Below, piece after piece: positions 55,337 through 64,000 of a stretch of DNA of 64,000 bases. Origin of the DNA: JADLHS01 sp964553795. GTDB lineage: Bacteria > Verrucomicrobiota > Verrucomicrobiia > Limisphaerales > JADLHS01. Made by a program: the position numbers and the translations under genes. Positions within the stretch are counted from its first letter, which is position 1. Every line of letters begins with the position of its first letter. The DNA lies in assembly GCA_964553795.1 (NCBI GenBank), contig CAZKMR010000001.1, forward strand, positions 101,250-165,249, given 5' to 3'. The notes beneath the pieces were generated by a model, which made no database searches, was not told the origin of the DNA, and was given only the letters and a program-made list of their open reading frames with translations.

Positions 55337-56362
55337 CTACTTGGAGTTGGTGGAGACGCGCTTGAGAAATTGGAGTTCTTGCAACACGCGACCCGTTCCC
55401 TCGGCCACAGCCGTGAGCGGATCGTCAGCAATATGAACGGGCAGCCCGGTTTCTTCGGCCACCAAACGATCAATGCCGCGCAACAACGCGCCGCCGCCCG
55501 CCATGACAATGCCCCGATCCACAAGATCGGCGGCCAGTTCCGGGGGACAACGTTCCAACGTGAGGCGGATACTCTCCAATATGCTTGAAAGCGGCTCCTG
55601 CAAGGCTTCGCGAATTTCCTCCGAGCGAATGGTCAGCGTTTTGGGCAGACCCGAACTCAGATCGCGGCCTTTGACTTCCATCGTTAATTCCTGCTCCTGC
55701 GGAAAGGCAGAGCCAATCCGAATCTTGATTTCTTCCGCAGTGCGTTCACCGATCATTAAGTTGTAGGCCCGCTTCATGTGAGCGACGATCGTATCATCAA
55801 ACTCGTCTCCGCCCACCCGCAGGCTGCGGCTGAAGACGATCCCGGCGAGGGAGATGATTGCGATTTCGCAAGTGCCCCCGCCGATATCCACGATCATGTT
55901 ACCCGCCGGTTCATGCACCGGCAGACCGACCCCAATGGCCGAGGCCATGGGTTGTTCGATCAAATACACTTCGCGCGCACCCGCGTGTGTGGCGGAATCT
56001 TTAACCGCCCGCTTTTCCACTTCCGTGATTCCCGAGGGCACTGCCACCACGACGCGTGGGGCAATCAGTTTGCGATGATGCACTCGTTGAATGAAGTGGC
56101 GCAACATGGCTTCGGTGATCTCGAAGTCGGCAATCACGCCGTCCTTCATGGGCCGGATGGCCACGATATTGCCGGGCGTTCTGCCGAGCATTCGTTTCGC
56201 TTCCTCACCGACTGCCAGCACGTTGGTGGTGCCAGCCTGAATGGCCACGACGGAGGGTTCGCGGAGCACGATTCCTCGGTCACGTACGTAAACGAGGGAA
56301 TTTGCAGTCCCGAGATCTATCCCAATGTCGTTGGAAAACAGGCTTTTAACTTGCGCTAACAT
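55337..56362 (-). CDS. mreB: Rod shape-determining protein MreB
   Basis: 341 residues, actin homologue. Phosphate-1 loop DIGIDLGTANSLVYV, amphipathic N-terminus MLAQVKSLFSN for membrane contact, VVVAVPSGITEVEKRAVKDSA, phosphate-2 MIVDIGGGTCEIAII, adenosine motif IVMAGGGALLRGID. Directs lateral wall synthesis. First gene of mreB-mreC-mreD-mrdA-rodA-rng, with a promoter upstream. Confidence 0.97.
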   Translation of the reverse strand: MLAQVKSLFSNDIGIDLGTANSLVYVRDRGIVLREPSVVAIQAGTTNVLAVGEEAKRMLGRTPGNIVAIRPMKDGVIADFEITEAMLRHFIQRVHHRKLIAPRVVVAVPSGITEVEKRAVKDSATHAGAREVYLIEQPMASAIGVGLPVHEPAGNMIVDIGGGTCEIAIISLAGIVFSRSLRVGGDEFDDTIVAHMKRAYNLMIGERTAEEIKIRIGSAFPQEQELTMEVKGRDLSSGLPKTLTIRSEEIREALQEPLSSILESIRLTLERCPPELAADLVDRGIVMAGGGALLRGIDRLVAEETGLPVHIADDPLTAVAEGTGRVLQELQFLKRVSTNSK

Positions 56363-56383
56363 GAATTGAGCCTAACGGGCACA

Positions 56384-56412
56384 AGTAAAGAGAGGTTGAA
56401 CTCTAGGGTCAA
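56384..56412 (-). promoter_or_regulatory. Probable promoter of the mre operon
   Basis: On the minus strand TTGACC (56407-56412), 17-base spacer, TTTACT (56384-56389), 21 bases before the mreB start. Confidence 0.5.
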
Positions 56413-56519
56413 GCGGAATACATGAACCAGACCCTGCAAATGACCCGAGCAACCGCAAAGCATGGGAACAGAGCATCAAACTCTACTCCATACCCAGGCA
56501 CCTCGGGCCGTTATCAGGA

Positions 56520-59500
56520 CTACGGCGACTTTACGCGGTAATAGCGTTGTGGGTAATTCGTCGCGCCGGGGTCGGTGAATTGGAACTGGCCCGAGCCGGG
56601 CGGCGTCTCCAGCGCGGGACCAAGATTGCTCCAGCTCGCGGAGGACAACGCGACGTTCGTAGAGGCGAAAACCGTGAAACTGGCGCCGTTCAGATTGGCG
56701 AAGCTGAATTGGAACGTGCCATTGCCCAGGCGCACTGGGTTGATCAATGAAAAGTTGGGATTGAATACGCCTTCCACCGCGCCAATGTCCACCGTTCCAC
56801 CGATGACCCGGGCGTAACCACGCTGGTCATACGTGAAAGCGCTGGCGGCGGCATTGTTGCCCGCATTAATGGCCGGGGAACCGGGCAGCGGCGGCATGGT
56901 TTGCGTGGGGCCGCCGTAGTTGCCCAGCGGCGCAAGCATGGGGTTGCCATTGGTCAAATTGCCAGCCGCGTTGTCGATGTCACCGAATATGTCGCTCTCA
57001 AAACTGGCGGTATTGCCTGCCACAATGGTGTTGGTCAGGTAGAGCGGCCCGAAGCTGGCGAGGCCGCCGCCGTAGGGGACAGCAATGTTACCGGACACAG
57101 TGGAATTGAGGATCGTCAGCGTACCGGAGTTGTTGGCGATACCACCTCCGGAAGTGGGACCAAAACTATTGCTGGCAGAATTTCCAAAGAGCGTGCTGTT
57201 AACGATGGTCAACGTGCCGGCTTCGTTGTGGATGCCGCCACCAGAACCGTGGGTCACGTTGCCGGAAAGGGTGCAGTTGGAAACGGTCAGGGTCGCGTTG
57301 TTCAGATAAATGGCGCCGCCCGAACTGCCCGAAGCCAGTCCATTGGTCAAGGTCAAGCTTGCGAGTAGACTGGTGGTGCCGGAAACAAATTCAAAGAGTC
57401 GCCCGGTGGCGTTACCGTCAATGGCGATGCCGCCGGCCAATGCCGAGGCGTCGATGGTGAGGTCTTGAATCACGGTGATCTCGCCGCTGGTCAGGAGAAT
57501 GGTCTGACCGGAGAGGGTGTTGGTGAAATTGACGGCGGCGCCGGGGAGCGCGTCAGCAACGGCCTGACGCAATGAGCCAGGGCCGCTGTCATTGGTGGTG
57601 GTGACCAGCACCGGGGGCGGCACGATCACGGTGACATTGCGGGTGTTGGTGGCGCTGTTGCCGGAGGCATCCGTGGCGATGTAGGTGACGGTGTAGTCGC
57701 CGAGAACAGCCACATTTACGGTATTGTTGGTCTGGAATCCGGGCCCGCTGTCGCAGGCGTCCAGCGCGATGACGCCGGGGTCCACGAACGGTGTGTTCAG
57801 CAGATGGATCATCGGGTTGTCACCCAGCAGGGTGAGAGCCGGTGGCGTGGTGTCCTGCACCACGACGGTGCGCGTGATAGTGGCAATGCCGCCCAGGCCG
57901 TTGCTGGCGGTGTAGGTCAGCACGTAACTGCCCGGCGCGTTCGTATCCAGACTGTCGCTGACGAGCACGTTGAGGGCGCTGATCCCGGAGGGTACGTTGG
58001 TCTCGCCATCGGCATTGTTTCCCCACGCGACGACCGTCCCATCGCTCCGCAGCGCCAGACTGTGATACGCCCCTGCGGCAACGGCCACCACGTTGCTCAA
58101 GCCCGCAGGGATGTTCGTCTGACCAAAGATATGGTTTCCCCACGCGGCGATCGTCCCATCGCTCCGCAGCGCCAGACTGTGATACGACCCTGCGGCAACG
58201 GCCACCGCGTTGCTCAAGCCCGCCGGCACGTTGGCCTGGCCATCGCCATTGTTTCCCCACGCGACGACCGTCCCATCGCTCCGCAGCGCCAGACTGTGAT
58301 ANNNNNNNNNNNNNNNNNNNNNNNNNNNNNNNNNNNNNNNNNNNNNNNNNNNNNNNNNNNNNNNNNNNNNNNNNNNNNNNNNNNNNNNNNNNNNNNNNNN
58401 NCGTTGCTCAAGCCCGCCGGCACGTTGGTCTGGCCATCGGCGTTGTATCCCCATGCAGCAACCGTCCCGTCGCTCCGCAGCGCCAGGCTGTGACCGCTTC
58501 CTCCGGCAATGGCCACCACGTTGTTCAAGCCCGCTGGGACGTTGGTCTGGCCATCGGCGTTGTATCCCCACGCGGCGACCGTCCCATCGTTCCGCAGCGC
58601 CAGACTATGGAAGCCTCCCCCGGCGATGGCCAGTGGCGCCCCGGTGGCTGTCGCCCCGGGATCGGGAAAGGCAACATGACATTCATTGGTGACCACCGCC
58701 GCGCCGTTCAATGCGATCGCCGGCGCGCCAAAAGCCACGTTGTCTCCATAGACCGTGCCGACGGCATTCGAGGCCACGACGCGGTAGTAATACGTGAAGC
58801 CAGGTGCGAGCCCTGCGGTATTGTTGCTAATGGTCACCGTGGCGCCCGTGCTCCCGACGGAGACGGATGCACTTTGCTGGGAATAGCTGAAACGGGTAGT
58901 GCCCCACTCGAACCACGCGGTCGTGGCCGATCCGTTGGGACTGACCGAGGCATTGAGTTGGGCCACGGTGTTGCTCACGCCGGTGGCAGGCAACGTCTTC
59001 ACCAGCGGGGCTTCCTGGTAGGCCACTGCTCCGATGTCCACGAGTCCCCCGGTTTCGCGCGGAACACCGCGTTGGTCGGTGGCCGGGGTGCTGGGCGTGG
59101 CAATGCCAGTCTTGATGGCCGGGGAGCCGGGCAGCGGCGGTCGGGTCTGCGTGGGACCGCCGTAGTTGCCCAGAACCGCGAGGATGGGCGCGGCCACCAG
59201 GACATTCGGGCTGGCGACGAGACTCGAGCCGTTGGTGTCGCCGATCAAGTTCACGCCCGCCGTGAGCACATTGCCCGAGGTCTGGTAGAGGTCAGGGCCG
59301 CCATTTCCGATGTTGAGAGCCACGATCGTGTTATCGAGCGCGAGCGCGCCGCTGTTGTAGATGCCGCCGCCGCGGCGGGGACCGTTCCCCCGGGCAGTGT
59401 TGCCCGAGAACGTGGTGTTGACGAGGGTGTTGGAGGCGGAACTGGCGCTGTAAATCCCTCCGCCAAATCCCGCGTTGACCAAGCCGCTGCCGGTTTCATT

Positions 59501-62092
59501 GCCCGTGAGTGTGCTGTTCACAAGGCGGAGTGTTCCCGAGTTGTAGATGCCTCCGCCATGGCCTCCCGTGGCACTCTGATTCACCGTGTTTGCCCCACTG
59601 CCCGCAACCCCACCCGCATTGTTGGCAAAGGTGGAACGGTAAACGGTCAACGTTCCGGTGTTGTGGATCGCGCCACCGCGGCCGCCATTTCCACCGAAGC
59701 TCGGGCCGCCACTTGGCGCACTACCGCCATTGCCGGCGTAGTTGGAGGCGAAAGTGGTATCCTGCACGGTGAGGGTGCCGCTGTTATAAACTGCGCCCCC
59801 ACCGCCCCCCGCGCCGCCGTAGTTGAAATTGGTTGAACTGATTCCCCCGTTGCCGGTGAAGTTGCCCGACACGGTACAGCTTTGCAGGTCCAGGGAACCC
59901 GCCGCGAAGATGGCCCCGCCGCGGCCCGAGCCAGTGGGAGATACTCCGGAAAGGCCTTGTTCCGTGGCGTTTCCGGAGAGGGTGCAGTTGGTGAGCGTGA
60001 GCGCGGCGCCACTGTTCAGGTGGATCGCTCCGCCATCGCCAGTCACGCGGCCATTGATCAGGGCGAGACCGGAAAGGGTGTTGGTGGTGCCGGAGGAAAA
60101 CTGAAAGATGCGAGAGGCGTTGTTCCCACTTAAAGTCAGGCCGGACAGGGGTGAAGCGTCAATGGTGAGGTTTTTGCCAACAGTGATTTCCCCGCTGGTC
60201 AGCAGAATGGTTTGGCCCGCGAGCGTGTTGGTGAAGGAAACCGTAGCCATACCCGGGGAGGCGTAGGCGATAGCATCGCGTAGCGATCCGATCCCTGAAT
60301 CCGCTGTGGTAGTCACCAGCGGAGCCGTATATTGAAATTCCACCGCGCCAATGTCCACAGTGCCGTTCACCACCCGGGCGTAACCGCGCTGGTCGGTAAG
60401 GCTGTTCGTGGCCGACGTGAGACCCGCGTTGATGGCGGGAGAACCGGGCAGCGGCGGCATGGTGAGCGTGGGGCCGCCGTAGTAGCTAAGCGGCGCGAGC
60501 ATGGGATCGCCCGACAGAAGGTTGCTGACGTTGTTAAAGGTGCCGCCCGCCACTTGAACATTGACGGAGGAATCCGCAGTGTTGCCCGCCACGATGGTGT
60601 TGGTCATGCCGAGCGTAGCCGTCGTGTAAATGCCGCCACCGCCGGAAGTGCTGCCCGTGCCGGCCTCATTGCCCACGACGGTGCAGTTGCGGACATCAAT
60701 GCTCCCGCTGTAAAACAACATCCCGCCCCCCGAAAACGTGCAGGAGTTTGAAGCGACCGTGGAATTGATGAGCTGGCAAGTGCCGTTGAAGAAATAGATG
60801 CCGCCCGCCACCCCCGCCTGATTGTGGATCACGCTTGAATTCCGCAATACCAGCCGGCCCGATGATTCCGAATAAATGGCACCGCCCCACGAGGTGCCGG
60901 TGGCCGTGTTTCTAACGAGGGTGCAATCCTGGAGCGTGGTGTTCCCCTGGTTGTAAATGGCTCCCGCGTCAGACGCGCGGCCGTTGGTCAGGGTAAGCCC
61001 AATCAGTGTGTTCGTGATGCCGGCGGCGAATCGAAACAGGCGGCTGTTGGTGTTCCCATCAAGAGCGATGCCGCCGATGGCCGAGGCGTCAATGGTGAGG
61101 TTCTTGTTAGTGACCAGCAATTGGCCGCTGGTCAGCAGGATGGTTTTCCCGGCGAGTGAATTGTTGAAGGTGATGGTGCTACCACTCGCGGCGTCGGCAA
61201 TGACCTGGCGGAGCGAGCCCGGGCCGGAATCGTTGGTGTTCACAACGATGGGATGCAGGGGAATCAGTTGGGCAGGAGTCAGGGCGGTGTCGCTGAAGCG
61301 GACGTTGTCCATGGTGCCCACCGTGGGATCAAACCCGCCGTTGTAGTAATCGCGGAAAAAGGCCCAGTCAAACGTGGACACGTAAACTCCCAGATCTCCG
61401 CTCAACCCCGTCGCCTGACCTTCCTGCACGTAGCCGGTGCCTGTGTCCAGATAGAGCGTAATGGTGCCGGCGCCGCTGTTGGCCACGACCGCGATACCAT
61501 ACCATTGGCCAGCGACCAGGGAGTTCGTCCCGTCCACGATGATGCGGTTCGCCGCACTCGTGGAATAGGCCGGCAGGTAATTGAACCGCAGTTGATTTGC
61601 GCCATCGCCCCGGCGTTGGAAGTAAAAGTCCGATTCCGGACTGCTGAAGGAACTGCCCATCTTGGCCACGAAAGTTTCCCAGCCATCGGCGTCATCCATT
61701 TTGACGTGCAGTTCGAGCGTCCAGTTGGGGGCCGACCATTGAACGAAACCCGGAGACTCGGCATTGAAGACGTAGCCGTCCTGCTGGTTGGCATACATGC
61801 CGAGACTGCCGCCATTGGGCGAGGTGGCGTTGGTCCAGCTCGGGCCGGCGGCCACCGAGTAGCCGTGCATCACCGTGCCGTTGATCCCGACCGAGCCGCC
61901 GGAACCATTCGGAGCGCCATTGGTGGTGAAGGAGCGTCCGTTGACGCCATCTTCAAAATTCCAGAATTCGACGGTGGCGGCGTGAGTATGAAACGCGTTC
62001 GCGAGGACCAGGAAGGTCGCGGCGATTCCGGCCCAAAGCAGGCGAGTGGTTTGACACGAGTAGGGGGGCGAGAATTGTGGTAATGCTCTCAT
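56520..62092 (-). CDS. Giant secreted LamG/beta-helix/RCC1 protein (gap in RCC1 repeats)
   Basis: At least 1820 residues. Signal peptide (from 62092; LLWAGIAATFLVLANAFHTHA), LamG-like domain (about 62000-61280), two parallel beta-helix/choice-of-anchor Q regions (61230-60300 and 60300-59000) with repeated LTLTNCTLSGN-type turns and GSPAINAG endings, a fibronectin-III-like segment (59000-58700), RCC1-like repeats of 39 residues (HSLALRSDGTVVAWGNN, VPAGLSNVVAVAAG), a DUF5011-like domain (57850-57620), and a third beta-helix. 100 N at 58302-58401 fall in the RCC1 array and break the frame. Likely extracellular and adhesive. Confidence 0.82.
58302..58401. other. Scaffold gap in RCC1 tandem repeats
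   Basis: 100 N without duplicated flanks, inside nearly identical 117-bp repeats; the number of missing units is unknown. Confidence 0.85.
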
Positions 62093-62655
62093 AGTGATAT
62101 CGGGTTTGTTTGAATTGCGTTCTCTCTTCGTTCCGGTGAGTACATTCGAACGATCGGCGTAGCAGGTGACACCGAGGCTGAACGCTGAGATAGGCATTCA
62201 TAATACGTCTGTTGAGCAAATGGCGGCCCGACCATTTGTGGATAACCTCCGTCATCTCTTGATCACGGACCCTTTGGAAAGATGAGGCACTCCGAGCGCT
62301 TACTTCATCTGATTGAAAACATTAAAACAGCCGAAGGAATTTCTGTCCACGGTGATTTTCCCGGAATCCCAATATCTTTTTCGGGAAACAGTTCTTGAAA
62401 CCAACAGTGCCTGAAGCGGAGTAGTCAGGACAATTTCCGTTTTCGGATATCGGCCCGAAGCTTCGCGATGACCGCCACCTTGGGGTTTGGGTCATGCGGG
62501 CCGGTTTTCAAATGGTCCTCCAACGGGATGATGTTGCCGAAGTGAGGGGCCGGTAGGGTCATTGTGCAAACACGATTGGAAGGCATTGGCAGTTTCAGCG
62601 CCGCCGCCTGACCTACCTGCTTGCGGGAAAGCCTTGGCTTGGTCGAAACTGCCAC
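62093..62655. other. Intergenic region without a gene
   Basis: 563 bp between divergent genes. No ORF with recognisable features, no tRNA, no clear terminator. Probably holds promoters for the exoprotein and cls. Confidence 0.45.
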
Positions 62656-63921
62656 ATGGACCTGCTCGCTGAACTCGCGAAAATCTGGCACTGGCTCGTG
62701 GCGGCGTTGACCGTCACGCTTTCGGTGCTCGCCTCCGGCCACGCGCTCCTGCACAAACGCGATTCCCGCGCGGCCACGCTGTGGGTCGGTTTCGTCTGGT
62801 TCGTGCCGCTGGTCGGAGCNNNNNNNNNNNNNNNNNNNNNNNNNNNNNNNNNNNNNNNNNNNNNNNNNNNNNNNNNNNNNNNNNNNNNNNNNNNNNNNNN
62901 NNNNNNNNNNNNNNNNNNNTGCACCTACATCTTTGATCGCGACGCCGCCGGGCTCGCGTTTGCCGAAGCGCTCGGCGCGGCCGTGCAACGCGGCGTGCAA
63001 GTGCGTGTGTTGATTGACGCCACCGGCACGCGTTATTCCTGGCCCTCCATTCTCGGCGAGCTCAGGCAACGCCACATTCCCCACGCACGTTTTCTGCGCA
63101 CCTTCCCGCTGCGGCGGATGCTTGAAATGAATTTGCGCAATCACCGGAAGATTCTGGTCGTGGACGGCAAAATCGGTTTCACCGGCGGCATGAACCTCCG
63201 CGTCGGGCATTGGCTCGCGAAAAATCCCAAACGCCCCGTGCGCGATTTGCATTTTCAACTCGCTGGCCCTGTCGTCACGCATTTGCAGGAAGCCTTCGCC
63301 GAGGACTGGTGCTTCACCACCGGCGAATCTCTGCGCGGCGCCAACTGGTTTCCTGCGCAGGAAAATGCCGGACCGATTGTCGCGCGCGGCATCACCGATG
63401 GACCGGATGAAGACTTCGATAAACTGCGTTGGGCGATTCTCGCCGCGCTGGCCGCCGCCAAAACTTCCGTCCGCGTCGCCACGCCCTATTTCCTGCCCGA
63501 TGCCACCATAATCTCCGCGCTCAACCTCGCCGCCATGCGCGGTGTGACCGTGGATATTCTCCTGCCGGCCAAAAGCAATCTGCCCTTCGTGGATTGGGCT
63601 TCGACGGCCTTATGGTGGCAATTGCTCGAACGCGGCTGCCGCCTTTGGCTTTCGCCGCCGCCGTTTGATCATTCCAAAGTCTTCGTCGTGGACGACGTTT
63701 GGTCCTCCATTGGTTCCATGAATTGGGACGCGCGCAGTCTGCGCCTGAACTTTGAATTCAACGTGGAATGTTATGACGCCGCCCTCGCGCGTGAGTTGAG
63801 TGAATGGTTTGACGCGCAACGCCAGAACAGTCGCCCGATCAGCCTGGCTGAAGTGGACGCGCGCAGCCTGCCGATTCGCCTCCGCGACAACGCGGCCCGC
63901 TTATTCAGTCCGTTTCTGTGA
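62656..63921 (+). CDS. cls: Cardiolipin synthase-like phospholipase D family protein (internal gap)
   Basis: Two HKD motifs: NHRKILVVDGKIGFTGGMN and FDHSKVFVVDDVWSSIGSMNWD, the paired catalytic sites of PLD-type cardiolipin synthases. N-terminus has PLDc_N-like membrane helices (LVAALTVTLSVLASGH; ATLWVGFVWFVPLVG). N run 62820-62919 removes the linker between them; the usual spacing to the first HKD suggests more than 100 bp is missing. Ends RLFSPFL. Makes cardiolipin for the inner membrane. Confidence 0.88.
   Translation: MDLLAELAKIWHWLVAALTVTLSVLASGHALLHKRDSRAATLWVGFVWFVPLVGXXXXXXXXXXXXXXXXXXXXXXXXXXXXXXXXXXCTYIFDRDAAGLAFAEALGAAVQRGVQVRVLIDATGTRYSWPSILGELRQRHIPHARFLRTFPLRRMLEMNLRNHRKILVVDGKIGFTGGMNLRVGHWLAKNPKRPVRDLHFQLAGPVVTHLQEAFAEDWCFTTGESLRGANWFPAQENAGPIVARGITDGPDEDFDKLRWAILAALAAAKTSVRVATPYFLPDATIISALNLAAMRGVTVDILLPAKSNLPFVDWASTALWWQLLERGCRLWLSPPPFDHSKVFVVDDVWSSIGSMNWDARSLRLNFEFNVECYDAALARELSEWFDAQRQNSRPISLAEVDARSLPIRLRDNAARLFSPFL
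62820..62919. other. Scaffold gap in cls
   Basis: 100 N, no duplicated flanks seen; the true missing length is unknown. Confidence 0.85.
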
Positions 63922-64000
63922 ACCCGGTCCCCGCGGTGACTTCGCGGGGGGACACAATTCCTCACTTTCATGGGAAAAACGCCTGCTGGTGGGGCGGTCC

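Noticed and set aside
58010..58650. Possible CRISPR array
   Set aside because: The 117-bp units encode RCC1 repeats in frame; no spacers or cas genes.

Overview
This looks like a scaffold from a Verrucomicrobiota genome, probably of the Pedosphaera/Limisphaerales kind. That assignment is an inference. It rests on very large secreted proteins built from lamin-tail (LTD), CotH-kinase, RCC1, HAF and beta-helix modules, on many genes with weak or absent Shine-Dalgarno sites, and on the mix of housekeeping clusters. It appears to be a draft, possibly metagenomic, assembly: six runs of exactly 100 N occur at 29705, 35651, 51261, 53516, 58302 and 62820. Three of the six are flanked by the same 55 bp on both sides, so those genes are really continuous.

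Layout. 1-633: the 3' end of ruvB. 691-12533: a plus-strand cluster with a giant CotH/LTD exoprotein, a second CotH/LTD protein, a short remnant-like ORF, a VTC-type polyphosphate polymerase, a DUF4956 membrane protein and a membrane stub. 12543-13461: two hsp20 genes on the minus strand. 14131-16591: citrate synthase and a receiver-first histidine kinase. 16597-24017 (minus): a YggT-like membrane protein, sucD, a VOC protein, a HAF-repeat exoprotein, a coiled-coil protein, sucC and a sugar-nucleotidyltransferase-like protein. 24168-25537: a small phosphatase, HU and a small conserved protein. 25559-31563 (minus): a second giant CotH/LTD protein, split only by an assembly artefact.

31761-37428 (plus): nuoA, nuoB, nuoC, then the SRP RNA, dnaX, a membrane protein, ybaB and recR. 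37827-40704: a HAD hydrolase and the primary sigma factor. 40865-47146 (minus): class II aldolase, then tolQ-tolR-tolA-tolB-pal-tatA-tatC (gene order in transcription direction). 47451: a secreted EF-hand peptide, convergent with rng. 47905-56362 (minus): the shape operon mreB-mreC-mreD-mrdA-rodA-rng, interrupted by two copies of a multi-hairpin repeat element. 56520-62092 (minus): a LamG/beta-helix/RCC1 exoprotein. 62656-63921: a cardiolipin-synthase-like phospholipase D with an internal gap.

Functionally, the window carries envelope construction (mre/mrdA/rodA, Tol-Pal, Tat, cardiolipin synthase), central metabolism (citrate synthase, succinyl-CoA synthetase, aldolase, complex I start), replication/repair (dnaX, recR, ybaB, ruvB) and a surface/polyphosphate module. 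The most unusual items are the paired multi-hairpin elements inside the shape operon, the CotH-VTC-DUF4956 cluster, a DnaX whose zinc-binding cysteines are replaced by an acidic run, and promoter-like boxes lying so close to start codons that leaderless transcripts are likely.
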